A stretch of 64,000 bases of DNA from Liolophura sinensis (GCF_032854445.1 NC_088307.1:4280001-4344000); one strand, 5' to 3'; positions 37,901 through 49,107 are shown, numbered from the stretch's first letter. Made by a program: numbers and translations. Notes: generated from the letters alone by a model not told the origin.

Positions 37901-40900
37901 TATTTTACCCCACACTTCTCACCTGTCATTTTATTTACCTGAGCTTTTGAGTAATCAGTGATCAGGCATGTGTCACTGTGGCTTCCCTTTGTACTGTGAC
38001 AAGGCATGATTTACTTACACTTACCAAGTTCAGAATTTTGAATAACATTAAACTGCAGGTCTGAATTTGAGTAAAACTACTTTCATTTGACATCTCTGTT
38101 TAAAACAGAGATGGCCTAGGATATCAGTCAGTGTGTTCACCAAGCTTATGTAGCTTAAACCCACTTCAGTGATGATCATTGTGATGTGTGGACTGTAATA
38201 TGATACTGTAGTGCTAAGATACCTGTCTGTTGTTAAAGGTATCTGTGATCTTGGAGGATAGTTAGGTTACCTGAGTTTATTTAGACTGGTATATATAACC
38301 CAGAGATTTGCACCTGTCCTTCATTCAGTATGACGCTGAGCAAAGGGCTAGAATCAGATCAGCATTTCTCGTACCACGAGTTCGTAGGGAAATGCACAAT
38401 GTCAAAACCATCTACTGGAGAGTTTTTTCCTTTGAAAGAAGCAGGTAGTTACAATTGCATTTCTGTTCTTCTATACAGTTTTTCCCCAGCCTGCCCACTT
38501 TGCACCTGTTTCAGCTTGGCTTCCTTCTGGCTGTATTAATATATCCTTCATATGTACCCCAGCCTCCAAAGAGCTGGCGTCCCATCTGAATGCATGTACA
38601 TGGTATCAGCTGTGCTGGCATATTGTACTTTCAATATTTAGTCTTTAAATAGTAATTTATTCTCTTTTTTTTTCTTTCACAGGTCAAATCAAGCTTGCTG
38701 TGTACATGAACTTTGGCCTGCTTACAGTGCATGGTAAGTGTTACAGTATTATCATTTGGTACTACTTGCAAAACTAGAAGTAACATGCAATACATACCTC
38801 TGGTCTTCAAGGTTCTAGACATGATGCCAGAATTTTGACACTCGAAGAAAGGGAGCAAACCAGGATAATTTAACAAGGTTATTGATGGAAAATAGTGTAC
38901 CGTTTTTTTTTCTGATCACGGCTAGATGTATTTTGAAAAGGGTGTTACATTGACATTATTGTTGCATGCATTCTGTATTGCTTAAAATATTGCGTCTTTT
39001 TGCATTCAGGAAAGTTAATAAATATTTTCTGCTTTCTCTCAGTTATCCAGTCCAGGCATTTGAGTTCCAAGTGGAAGTCCCTCTGTGATTCGTATGTCAA
39101 GGTAAGCCTAGTAAATCAACTTTCAGTGAATTTGACATAATTTCTGGAAATTTTTTTTAATATGACATGTTACTACAAATGTGACTACATGTCTTGACCT
39201 GTTTCACATTTTCCTCTTTTTTGCTGGTGTGATACTTCAGATGTTTAAGATGTGTTCCTATTTTTTGCTTGTTTGTCCACAGATGTCACTGTTACCTGAT
39301 GAGAGTAAGCGTACAAGATGTAAGACACAAGTTGTCTACGACTCCAACAACCCACTTTATGACGAGAAATTCTCATTGTAAGTGCAACATACAAATGATT
39401 TGTTAAGATTTAAATTTAGGATAAAATGGATTTTAAAAAATCCAGATGCAGTAGTTTTTACATTTTAGAAAGTAAATTGTGTCAGAAACCATTTTGATGG
39501 CACACTATCTCTAAATTCCCATATGTGTGTTTTTTTTGTTTGTTTTATTTAACAGTTCTTTAACTTTAACTTTGATATTTGCAGTGAACTTTTGGAAGAG
39601 GACCACAACAAGCGTTTGTTGATCTCTGTGTGGCACCGTGACCAGACAAGCAGCCTGAGCGAATTCCTGGGATGTATGTCATTTGGTGTGAGACACCTGC
39701 TTAATCCCAAAAAGGTAAGTCAATCTGTCTTCAGAGTTTTATGTCTGCAAAGGCTGGAGTTGTAAAATTTGCTTTTAATGAATGCATTTGAATTTAAAAA
39801 GTTTGGCTCACATATGTAAATTGTTAATCATGTACATGATTCATCACTTCTTTATCATATTTTGCAAATACCTTTTCCTTTTTGCAGGAGACAACAGGAT
39901 GGTATTATCTGTTGACTGAAGAAATTGGCCGTAAGAAGCATCTCCAGGTGTCGAAGAAAAAGCAACAGCAGCAACTCAAAGTCAGACGTAAGTTTTTTTG
40001 TTGGTTTTTTTTTGTTTTTTAAATAGTACAGTTAGAAAACTTATAAAGCAGCATTTGAAAAGAGAAAATGTCTTTTGTATAAAATATTGAAAGTTTAGCA
40101 CATAATCATTCTTTGCATTATTTTAATTTCTTGAGTTTACTTTTTTCTCTGCAGCTCACAACAACATCCCTGCCATTAACAAAGATATCTGGTGGATGGA
40201 CCCAATGACGGTAATTATCTCCCTTCATCCATTCCAAATTATCTTCCTTCCCCACCCTCCGTAAAGTCTCAGTATTTCATGTCCGACCAAGCTTTAAAAG
40301 TAGAGACATTCAAGTAGATATACTTTTTAGTTTTATTCATAAAAGTTTCTTATATTTGATTTCTTCATCTTTTCACAGATCACAGTTCTCCGAGGGAAGA
40401 ATGGGTTTGGATTCTCTGTGATTGAGTCTTGTCCAGTCAGGATCGGTAGAGTTGACAAAGGTAGGTTAAAACACACTCATTCTATATTGCCCCCAACACC
40501 ACTGCACACTAGTAATAATATGATGTATTATGTGAAATTTTAATATTTTTATAAATAAATGAAAATGTGTGAATATTGTCCATTATTTTTGTTGTTAGTT
40601 GTTTTTCTTAATATTAAACTTTCTGCTTCCAGCCTCTCCTGCTGAAGAAGCTGGCCTGAAGAAAGGGGACTGTATTGTGAGAGTGAACGGACGCAACGTT
40701 TCAAGGTCCACTGCTGACAGTGTTGTAAAATTGGTCAAGTAAGTATTTACTTTACAATTTGTCTTTGAAATAATTTTATCCTTAAGATCATCATCCAGGA
40801 TATATACAGCAGTACTTTAAAATTCATGCCATTGATAACTATAGCAATACAGCCTTTTATAAAACTGCAATATTGTGATATATAGATTGTGTTGTCCACT

Positions 40901-43900
40901 AAAATTAAAAATTATTTAATTTGATAACCTGTGGAACGTTTTCAGGCACAGCAGTGGCAAGCTGGTTTTGGATGTCCAGCGATCACAAGAAGTCTGCATC
41001 GAGAAGATGGACAAGTCGCCATGGAGACCATCGTCATCTATGCAGAACCTCAATGATGAGAACAAGCAGCCTGTGCCAGTGTACAATGATGACTTGTCTG
41101 AGTTTGACGGCTCGGACAACGAGAGCAGGGAAAGACAACTCTCGGTCGACGAGGACATAATCTTGGCTGAGGCAGATTTCCCTACCAGTACTCCATTGCC
41201 ATTATTCTGTAATGCTGCAAAGGTGAGTCTTTACCTTATTGATTTTTAATAGTTACCAATCAAGGATCAAAGGCCACTAACATATAAATCCGATTATCCA
41301 CATGTACTCTGTTTGATAAATTGTAATATCATCTGTACAAAATTAAGAAAAGTGGTTGTACAAATTTTAATTATTTCTATCTTTATTGTTTCCAGACGGT
41401 TCCCTCGGCTGATCGTCGTAAGCAGGAAGCTATTCACCGGCTGATGAGCATTGAGCTGGACTTCATTGACTTCATGCACAGCGGAATCGAGAGATACTCC
41501 CGACCCCTCAGGCACTGTATCCTGAATGCCAAGCAACACTTGGAACTCTTCCAGAACGTCGAAAAGGTAAGATGTTTTACCTGATGAAATACTGACTTAT
41601 GTTATCCTATTGTAAGATTACAATAAAAACAAACCTGCTGTAAGAATTTATTGATTGTCCCGAACAGTTTGCAAAACATCGTTCGGAAGTGGAAATGAGC
41701 TGTGTGACCAGTTGACCATCTAACATTCTTCGCACCAACTTCATTCTAATAAATGTGCATGATGTCTGTGTTGTGCAGTTGGTGACGATCTCCGAATACC
41801 ACATCAAGCAGATGCAGGACAATGCCCCGTCTTGCTCTGACACAGACACTACCAGTTCTCAGTCTTCTATGGACGGCACCAACCACTTTGTCAACTCCAT
41901 CGGCATGATCTACCAGTCTAAGGTAAGGCACTGGCAAATGTGGACATTGATATGTGCTATTATGGCTGTAAAATTGACACTCTTGCACTAATGCAGATTG
42001 ATTTAAATGAAGCCCAGGTGTAATACATATTTGTTGGTGTGTTCAGTTGTGAAATAGGTAATGTTTTCGAAAAAAAAAACGTGTTGTTATGTCATTGTTT
42101 AGAATAAAGTTTAATTGTGTGTTTTCCTTTTCTGAGACAGGTATGTCTTCATTCAGCTTAATTTGGCACAAAAGTTTTAGCATTTGTCATGCTTACTTAA
42201 CATACATATTGCTTTCTTTACCCACAGATACAACTGCTGTGCCAAGCCTATGATATTTATGCCCGGGGTCTCAGCAATGCCAACAAAGTGCTCTCAGATC
42301 TCAAACGATGCCAGGAATTCCAAAAATTTATCCAGGTACGCTAATAAACCTTTTTTGTCCTTCTGTCATATCACAGTTAGTTTCTACCATTTTTAGAAAG
42401 GTAAATGTAGTATTTTATTAATTAGGTAAGGCAAATTACAACATAAATGATCTTGAGCGCGGAATAGTAAATCAGACCTCCAATCTGAAGTGAGTAAATG
42501 CCGGTAAAATCCATCAATGAATTTCCTCACTCTCTCTGTGTTACAGGATGCTGACGATGGTCGACAGCCCAGTATCATGGCGTTCATCTACCGTGCTGCT
42601 CAGCATATCCGTGAGCTGTACCAGGTACTGAGGGATGTGTTTGAGAACACGCGGCCAGACAGCAGGGATTTCTACAAGCTCAAGAGAGTCGTCGAAGGTA
42701 AGTTGCACAATCAAAACAAGTGGTGATTTTTACACCATACTTTTGTAAATGTTGGTTATTGATAATGGTTAATAATGAGGAATAAATCAGATGGAGAAAG
42801 GTAAAACACCTTAATCTCTTAAATACTGTAAATCACCCTGCTCCATTAAGTTATGGAAAAATATGAGCACCTGAGCACCTCTCCAGAATAGTTGTGAATA
42901 CAAGAGGGCTATTGGTTGGTGAAAAATTTCCTTGAAATTATAACTGATTTTCTGTAATTCCTCTGAAAATATTCCTAAGGTACTTACCTGAACAGTGGTA
43001 TAACAGTGTCTTATCTCTTTTTCACTAGGTCTCCGGGAGTGTGTCACGAACATCACCAACTACAGCTGTACCAGAACCTGCAGCTGGGGGTCTATCAGTT
43101 CTGGCATCAGCTCAGACTCCGCCCGATCTTTGGGGTCCTCAGGGTCCTCCAGCACGGGGTCTGAATCCTACATGGGCAAACCCAAAGCCCCAAGTCCCTC
43201 ATTGGCCAGCTACAGGTCATGTGACAGTGAGGTCATGAAGCTCCAGGATAGGCTGATTTTCCCATCAAATGTTGAGGTAAATTAATTTGCTGTCTTTGTT
43301 AGGACATGTACTTTATTGAGTTGAAAATCCTTGAAATTATGATACAGTGTGAAAGGCTTGGAAATGTGATATAATGCACATTGTCCAAAGTCTCTTTTGC
43401 AGAGTTCTGAATGGTCTACTTTCAAACACAAATGTTGTTAATATTTGTTTCTTGTAATAATTAGAACTACAGATTAGTTTTTTTGTAAATAATTTAAATC
43501 AAACTCATGGTTTTACTTTTATTGTTGACAGATGTTCCAACTGTGTGGAGAGGACAGACATTTGATATACAGTAGTGAGCTGTATGAATGGGATGGCCGT
43601 GCCTGGGCTAAGGTGAGAACTCGCTAATCTCTCATGTCACCAGTTTTGTTATCAGAACTATTTTGACATACTCTGTAAATTAAAAATTAGCTGAAGATGT
43701 TTTTTCGAACTGATGTTAATGTAGATATACTATATATTTATATTCCCTAAGAATAGAACAGTAGAGCGCAAGATTTAGGTTTTTTTTATGGGATTCTGCA
43801 TAGTTATTCCCCTTGATGCGCACTGCTCTTGGAAGTTGTCTCCCCTGAAACTCAAACTTACAGTTTTCGATTTACTTTCAGATTCACGCCTTCCTGTTCA

Positions 43901-44476
43901 CTGACATTCTCCTACTGACTGAGCGAGACAGACGGGGCTACTACATTGTCCTTCAGAATCCTATCTTCCTCAGGGATGTTCGAGGAATTCACTCACAGCG
44001 AGAGCACAGTAAGTAGAAAAACTGACCTAGGTTGTAAATGTTCCTGGAAAGCTAAAATTGCTTTTGTAGTGTGTGTAACAGGTGAAAGCTTAACTTTTTG
44101 CCATTGATTTTGACTGTAAGAAGTTCATAGAAATCATAACACAAGATTAACACTAGTTGTTAAAAAATGGTAGTTATTATCTCATTGTTGCTAGAAAACT
44201 GAGTTAACTCTTTAATTCTTTGTTTAGAGTTAATGTTTTCTTTTCTTCTTTTTTTCAGAAACTGAATTTGTTATGCATGTAAACAGCCCAAGGGATCCCT
44301 TCAGCAACTGCCGCGTTTCATTCGCTGAGAAGCACCTTTTCCGATCACCGTCCTCGGAACAGAAATTCACCTGGAAAAGCCTGATTGAGCAGAGAATCTT
44401 CGCAGTACGCGGGAGCGTAGAGCATTTCAGCAGTACCAGCAGCATCAACAACTGTGGCTCCACCGTTATCGTCTGA
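34982..44476 (+). CDS. C2-PDZ-(DH-like)-PH signalling scaffold, RGS3 N-terminus-like (779 aa isoform)
   Basis: Eighteen exons, all GT-AG and frame-consistent: 34982-35117, 38683-38733, 39043-39101, 39283-39377, 39585-39714, 39888-39987, 40155-40210, 40379-40460, 40633-40738, 40946-41222, 41396-41566, 41779-41922, 42228-42335, 42547-42697, 43029-43276, 43532-43612, 43882-44008, 44259-44476. The first exon starts MVKTDFEVFEYGHD and carries acidic SSDSDTDEVG. Order by residue: C2 about 47-178, lysine/glutamine-rich linker to 190, PDZ 210-284, acidic linker, DH-like helices about 370-560, serine/glycine-rich linker, PH about 639-755, and a tail ending STVIV. Compared from memory, the C2 and PDZ resemble vertebrate RGS3, which also has a PH-like region but then an RGS domain; this protein stops without one. 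Likely a membrane- and receptor-associated adaptor or Rho-pathway protein. Exchange activity is doubtful (see the DH entry). The ending VIV could be a class II PDZ ligand. Homologues may be named RGS3-like or RhoGEF. Confidence 0.9.
38292..38328 (+). promoter_or_regulatory. TATA plus initiator promoter for start exon D
   Basis: TATATAA at 38292-38298 is followed 31 bp later by TCATTC (38321-38326), which fits the animal initiator consensus with its A at 38323. Transcription from there would give a leader of only about seven bases before the ATG at 38330. Both elements and their spacing are textbook. Use in vivo is untested. Confidence 0.55.
38330..38444 (+). CDS. Alternative first coding exon D of the C2-PDZ-DH-PH gene
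   Basis: The ATG (A at -3) opens 38 codons plus one base, MTLSKGLESDQHFSYHEF through FFPLKEA, ending at a GTAGTT donor after 38444. It leaves phase 1, the same as exons 27421-27617 and 34982-35117, so it can join the acceptor at 38682 in frame to give a 772-residue isoform. Unlike the other starts it lacks an aspartate-rich run. A TATA/initiator pair lies directly upstream. The donor is weaker than the others. Confidence 0.55.
38683..39987 (+). other. C2 domain (five exons)
   Basis: Residues 47-178 of the 779-residue isoform. Begins IKLAVYMNFGLLTVHV, continues with CDSYVKMSLLP, SNNPLYDEKFSF and LLISVWHRD, then LGCMSFGV and GWYYLL. The order matches a type I C2 sandwich, and GCMSFGV...GWYYLL is close to what I recall of vertebrate RGS3. 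Of the five calcium-binding acidic positions, the loop-1 Asp (D78) and one loop-3 Asp (D133) are present. The first loop-1 Asp is absent (SSKWKS), loop 3 has His131 for Asp, and the last position is Ser-Glu. The domain is therefore probably calcium-independent. Confidence 0.85.
40379..41222 (+). other. PDZ domain and acidic linker (three exons)
   Basis: Residues 210-284 form a PDZ: ITVLRGKNGFGFSVIES, with the carboxylate-binding loop GFGF at 218-221, then SPAEEAGLKKGD and VRVNGRNVS, ending LVLDVQR. The first position of helix B is not histidine, so class I preference is not expected. Residues 285-364 are an acidic, disordered linker with DDLSEFDGSDNESRE. The PDZ would bind C-termini of membrane proteins such as receptors or ephrin-type ligands (general family knowledge; the partner is unknown). 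Confidence 0.9.
41396..43276 (+). other. Divergent DH (RhoGEF-like) region and Ser/Gly-rich linker (five exons)
   Basis: Residues about 370-560 follow the DH pattern. CR1 is RRKQEAIHRLMSIELDFIDF with the conserved Glu384. A middle block is YDIYARGLSNANKVLSDLK. The CR3 equivalent is FIYRAAQHIRELYQVLRDV ending ENT. Against the canonical CR3 (PxQRxxRYxLLL), Pro is Ala, Arg after Gln is His, and the RY pair is Glu-Leu, with no gaps needed. The fold is likely kept, but the GTPase-contacting surface is altered, so guanine exchange may be lost or retargeted. Residues about 565-635 are low complexity with SSGISSDSARSLGSSGSSS. Confidence 0.7.
43532..44476 (+). other. PH domain and C-terminal tail (three exons)
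   Basis: Residues 639-755 read as a PH fold: LIYSSELYEWDGRAW, then AFLFTDILLLTERD, LQNPIFLRDV and a terminal helix with the conserved tryptophan (FTWKSLIEQRI). It sits directly after the DH-like block, as in DH-PH exchange factors. The tail ends NNCGSTVIV followed by TGA at 44474-44476. Confidence 0.8.
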
Positions 44477-45370
44477 AAAAACTGAATCATCAATTTATTT
44501 ATGTGCTCAGACATATGATGGTGCTGCGTTTGCTTCTTGGATCATGAAGGAATTCTCTACTAGTGTATCCTGGGAGGAGATCATTATTTCAAAGTGCTGG
44601 CTGAGGATGTGGACTGTACACTGACTTCACTGATGGAAAAAGTTTTCCATGACCAAACGATCAAAGACTTGACAAAAATGTGGAACAATGATTTTTTTCA
44701 AAACATTGCAATACGCTTGCAAGTACCTTCTTGAAGGAAACAATGTTTAAGTTTATTTTCACAAAATGACACTCTGTGCTATTGTATAGATACACTTCGA
44801 CAAACCATTCCAGTGCTTGTGAACTTAGGTGTTTACAATAGGGTACTATTGTATGATGTAACTAGCCTTTTAGTGTTTATACGCTCTGCATGTTTTATTT
44901 ATTTGGACACGGCAGTGTATTTGTGAATTTTCCTACTGTTTTTACACCAAAATGTGCAATGACTATTTACGGCTCTTCCCACGAGGACCCGTATTTTAAA
45001 CCTCACAAAAATGATGAGGTGGACATTTTAGCAACTTTTTAACTTTTCAGTAAGAATATTGGTTTGCTAGTTATATAAGAAGTGTGTTTCCTTGTGTAAA
45101 TTATATTAATTAAATTAGAAAAAGCAGAAACTTGGACATTTATAAGTGTCCCTGCACCAGCAAATGTCATGGTAACTTATGAGATGGTCAGTACCAGTTT
45201 ATGATTTCATCTTTCAGAAAGCTGTCCAATGTGCTTGTATTTTTGTTAAATACTCCGTCTGTTTTCCTGTACAAAGCTTGTTAAATCGTGTACATAATTG
45301 TCTATAGGTTTTGTATCATATCGAAAAAACAACTTACACAAAGTATTAAAACAAAATGATATACCGTGAA
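44477..45370 (+). terminator. 3' UTR of the C2-PDZ-DH-PH gene
   Basis: ATTAAA variant polyadenylation signals lie at 45109-45114 and 45345-45350, the second followed by GT/T-rich sequence. No canonical AATAAA appears sooner. The end is approximate. Confidence 0.5.
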
Positions 45371-45927
45371 AATTGCGACTTCTTCGATTTCTTCATGTGT
45401 TTGGTTCCTAGTGTTTCCAGCTTTAATTTGTTGTTCCCAAGTACCACTTGACTGTCTTCGACTGACTGTATTCTTCAGCAGACCATCCAAAGACCAGTAA
45501 GGTTGGGTTTCCACTCTCAGCACAGAGCATTATGGGATACATATATTATGACTCATTCATATAGTGTAAATTGGAAACTTTTATATCTCCAGTTACGACT
45601 TACAAGGTTCTCATGTGATTGATGCGAGTATCTGTGTCACTTTAAAACCTTTTTTTTCAAATACCTGAAAGTGGGAAATGCCGATTTGTGAAATGAATCC
45701 ATGATCTTCTCACATTTTCCATGGATCTCTTAGGAATTAATTTTCCTGTGAAAAGCAAGCAAAGAGAAATGCTGGATGTTCTCACCTTGTTTTGACCATC
45801 ATAGTCCTAATAGAATTCTTTTAGATGCGTGAAATTTCAGAAACTAGATTGTGACCAACAACTATCGGTCAACTTAACAATCCTGTCCCCCAGCTTTGAA
45901 CCAATCACCCTAAATGTCACAGTGATT
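45371..45927. other. Intergenic, nothing recognised
   Basis: Only short chance open frames on both strands. Confidence 0.4.
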
Positions 45928-46120
45928 ACTGTTCGCATGTTTGCAAGGTGTTTATTCAAGCATATTCTGAAGGTACTATCCTGTGTAGACTGATAAGATT
46001 CGAGCCCTGAAACTGGCCTACCTAGCCAATGTAGTGACTCCAAAATCTTATTTAAAATGTGCATAAATTGCACAGAAAATTGTTCTTTCATATGCTAAAA
46101 GATTGAGGAGTGAGATACAG
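45928..46120 (+). repeat. Unnamed interspersed repeat, copy 3
   Basis: Shares TTCAAGCATATTCTGAAGG, CCCTGAAACTGGCC and ATGTGCATAAATTGCAC with the intronic copy at 20450. A decayed SINE-like stretch (TATAAGTGAAAAATTCTTGG) follows near 46238, as a SINE follows copy 1. Confidence 0.7.
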
Positions 46121-46765
46121 GCGAAAGCGAGCTAACTGAGCAAACTGATACTAATAATTTCACCCTGTGTTTGAATGCAGAGTTCAGAGAGCCTATCACA
46201 ATATTGTGAAAAATGTATTCCTTGACAACCCCATAGTATAAGTGAAAAATTCTTGGGTATTTTTGAATTCTGCATCAGTACTGTGTTTTTCACGCCCTCA
46301 GTGTGAATGGTTAACTATGGCTGTGGAGTAGGGGAATAGTCAAAACTGACATCTGGATGTATGGGTACCTGTGCCTTTTCCCAAGTTTTCGTGTCGTTAA
46401 GTACTTGATTCTTTTAATAAGTTATAACCCTTGCCCAGTCAGCTAGAGGCTATTGAAAGTGTCTGTACGAGAAAGAAAACCAAAACGATCAAACGGGTTT
46501 TAAACTTCATAGCAGATTGCTTGATATCTCGCTTGCGACTGTTACTGATGATTTGTTTGTTGATCTGATTTGGGATTAACGTCACTTTGAGGATTAATTC
46601 ACACCGTGTCTTTGCTACTGTTTCGCTAAAGTGAAAGCTGAAGACACCAGAAACAAGGACCCATCCAGTAGAATCTTAATGATAACCGTGGTCGAAGTGT
46701 GTTTGGCTTATTCCTCTTGTGCTGATTGCCAAGCAAAGTAGCAGATTAGCATGAAGTGATTCGTG

Positions 46766-46924
46766 ATTTGATTGATTTATTTATTTGATTGGTGTTTTAC
46801 GCCGTACTCAAGAATATTTCACTTATACGGCGGCCAACATTATGGTGGGAGGAAACCGGACAGAGCCCGGGAGAAACCCACGACCATCCGCAGGTTGCTG
46901 GCAGACCTTCCCCCTTACGGCCAA
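46766..46924 (-). mobile_element. Head-truncated SINE
   Basis: TTTATTTATTTGATTGGTG tail, TTTTACGCCGTACTCAAG and the rest of the core down to GCAGACCTTCCC. The tRNA-like head is missing. One of the least mutated core copies here. Confidence 0.85.
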
Positions 46925-47451
46925 TTCGTGATTGAACCTCAGATAAATGAACAAAGGCTATATCCACTGCTCCACCCTTGTCACTCCTTAGCTAATCAGG
47001 TCACCTGTTCAAATTCAACTTTCACTGGTTCGGCCCACTAGCCTCACATCCGGTTTATAAATGAAAAAATTCTGGTTGATCAACAAAACTATTTTTTTTT
47101 AAATTAAACTGAAATAATTTTTTGTTTTAATCACTAAATTTTTTAATTCAAAAACTGGTTTACGAAACCGACCTTGTCATCTTGCTCAACAGGAGTGACA
47201 CAACGGTTTCGGTCTCGTATATGCAGTACCCTTTAATGTGTCAATCAAAATAAGATAAGCTGGGCAGCACGCAAAGTTAGCCTTTTTTTATGAAAAAAGT
47301 GAACTTGTTCGGTGAACAAATATTACGCCATGCATAAAAAGCCCGGCTTTAAGGAATTTGTAGATTTCCTCACTCTGATTGATATATAAAGCCTTGCATG
47401 ACGATAATACATGGTTGATGTCAATCAGATGGGCGTTAGCACAGTCTAACA

Positions 47452-47710
47452 TTCACTCAAAAAGTCAGCCTGTTAATTTTAACTGAAAGTCTGTTGTCTA
47501 AGTGACGCTAGAATGTATTCTGTTATTATAACACAATATTCTATCACATTCAACATAATATCCTGTTAGTCTAATAGAACGGTTGTGTTGAATTAATAGA
47601 ATGTATGTGTTATATTTAACAGAAAAATCTGTTGCAATAGTAGAATATATTCTAGCATCACTCAGACAACAGAGTTTCTGTTGAAACTAACAGATTAATT
47701 TTTGGAGTGT
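47452..47710. mobile_element. Long-TIR foldback element, ACACTC family, copy 1
   Basis: Both ends begin with CACTC then A-rich sequence (inverted at the right as TTTTTGGAGTG), followed inward by TCTGTTA, TCTGTTGTCT, GAGTGA and GCTAGAATGTATTCT in mirror image. The inverted arms reach about 60 bp. No coding. Related copies lie at 52990, 53262 and 54316. Confidence 0.75.
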
Positions 47711-47949
47711 TCGCCAAGCCTACATGCATATATATATCCACCTTACACGTGAGAAAGTTGGCCAGTGACTTGCCAGAGGGCGGTGTCTTTTCCACCCAGG
47801 AGACAGACCTCTATCACGTAAGTGAAAAATACGTGAGTATGGCGTTAAGTAGGAATGAGATTAACAGACATGAGAAGAAAGAAGAAGACTTTTTGGCCCG
47901 GAGGTAAACAGAGTCACGCCAGTCCATCTTAATCCATGAGATCCACAAC

Positions 47950-48235
47950 TCTAATCCGTCATCGGTAAGAGGTGTGTCAGTTCTCTGGCAAGACACCTGA
48001 GTTCCGCCGGCTTTGACACGAACAGATGTGTCAGGTACCTGGCAAGATGATTTGGTTCCCCGTCGGCCCACTAACCTATAGACATTGGGTGAATTTCGTC
48101 TAGTAACTAACAAATTGGGCGTCGTGATTCCCCGGGGGTCGAGCAATATTGACATTGGTGAAATTTTTGTGATACCGAACAAGTTAGGAGGTGTGGTTCC
48201 CCGTCGGCCGACCAACTTAGACATTGGTGAAGATT
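47950..48235. repeat. Short tandem repeats of about 70 bp
   Basis: GGTTCCCCGTCGGCC, an intervening GATTCCCCGGGGGTC and again GGTTCCCCGTCGGCC occur at about 48054, 48126 and 48195, each followed by a GACATTGGTGAA-type segment. A related duplication (GTGTCAG...CTGGCAAGA) precedes it. It causes a 136-codon minus-strand open frame that I do not regard as a gene. Confidence 0.6.
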
Positions 48236-48337
48236 GTCAGATCCTTCCCTAAGAGCAGTGGGTCCCTGTGGATCTGTGATATTCCCACGGCCACATGCAA
48301 ACCTTACCATCGTCATAAAGGTATAAAAAAGTCTAGC

Positions 48338-48371
48338 CTGGGATTAAGATAGACGTCTATCGTAATCCCAG
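48338..48371. repeat. 34-bp near-perfect palindrome
   Basis: CTGGGATTA, one mismatched base pair, then GATAGACGTCTATC at the centre and the mirror TAATCCCAG. The stem is 17 bp with no loop. Not obviously part of the neighbouring element families. Confidence 0.85.
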
Positions 48372-48639
48372 TTTCGTTCTTAGCTATGGTAAAAAATAAA
48401 TCAGTCATTAAGACAGAACATTTCGTTGCGTTCTTCTCCGTGATAAGGGCTCTTGCAAAAGAGAAAATTAGCTTACGGTTTTAAATGAGGATGAAAATTT
48501 CGATCCATATTGCAAGATTAAAGTCAATATAATGGAAAAAGTTGCTAAAAATTTGGTGTTGTAAAAGTTGATGCATCACAGTTGCTATTTTAACTGTTAC
48601 ATACTTCAAATATGTATCACATGCAATTTGTCTGCTGTT

Positions 48640-48905
48640 TAAACGCCAAATACAAGATTTTTTCGCTTACAGAACGGGGATATACAGGATGGAGTGATGG
48701 CACGAGCAATGAGAGCAAATGGGGCATGAAGAGATTTGCTGTCCAAGACCAGAATCGAATCCACAGTTCGTGTGTGTCCTAGCATTTGAAAGACAAGCGT
48801 CTTTAGCGCCGTGCCCTGTCCAGTTTCCCCCGACCACGCATCTATATAATGCTGGCCGCCGTCTTATAATATTCTTAAAATATTCTTAAGTATACGGCGT
48901 AAAAC
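48640..48905. mobile_element. SINE pair: tRNA-like element next to a SINE fragment
   Basis: 48640-48840 contains, on the minus strand, GGCGCTAAAGACGCTTGTC and a B box GGATTCGATTCTGG, indicating a second tRNA-derived SINE family. 48847-48905 is a core fragment of the common SINE in plus orientation (AATGCTGGCCGCCGTC), with a short internal duplication (AATATTCTTA twice). Confidence 0.6.
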
Positions 48906-49107
48906 TGTGATCACGACTGCCTTAGTTATACTTGATATGTAAACTTCATCAAAGGACAGACCCTTCAACAGCTTATAGCTCTCAGGTTATATAAACACAG
49001 AATTAGACAAGACCTTGAAACATACATTGATCGATAGAATAATGTTAAATTTATGCATTCTTAATCAGTTGCCACTCATTTATACATTACGCGCCTTCAG
49101 TTGAATG

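Noticed and set aside
47814-48224. 136-codon minus-strand open frame
   Set aside because: It runs across short tandem repeats of about 70 bp, which explains its length and internal repetition. No splice or start context.
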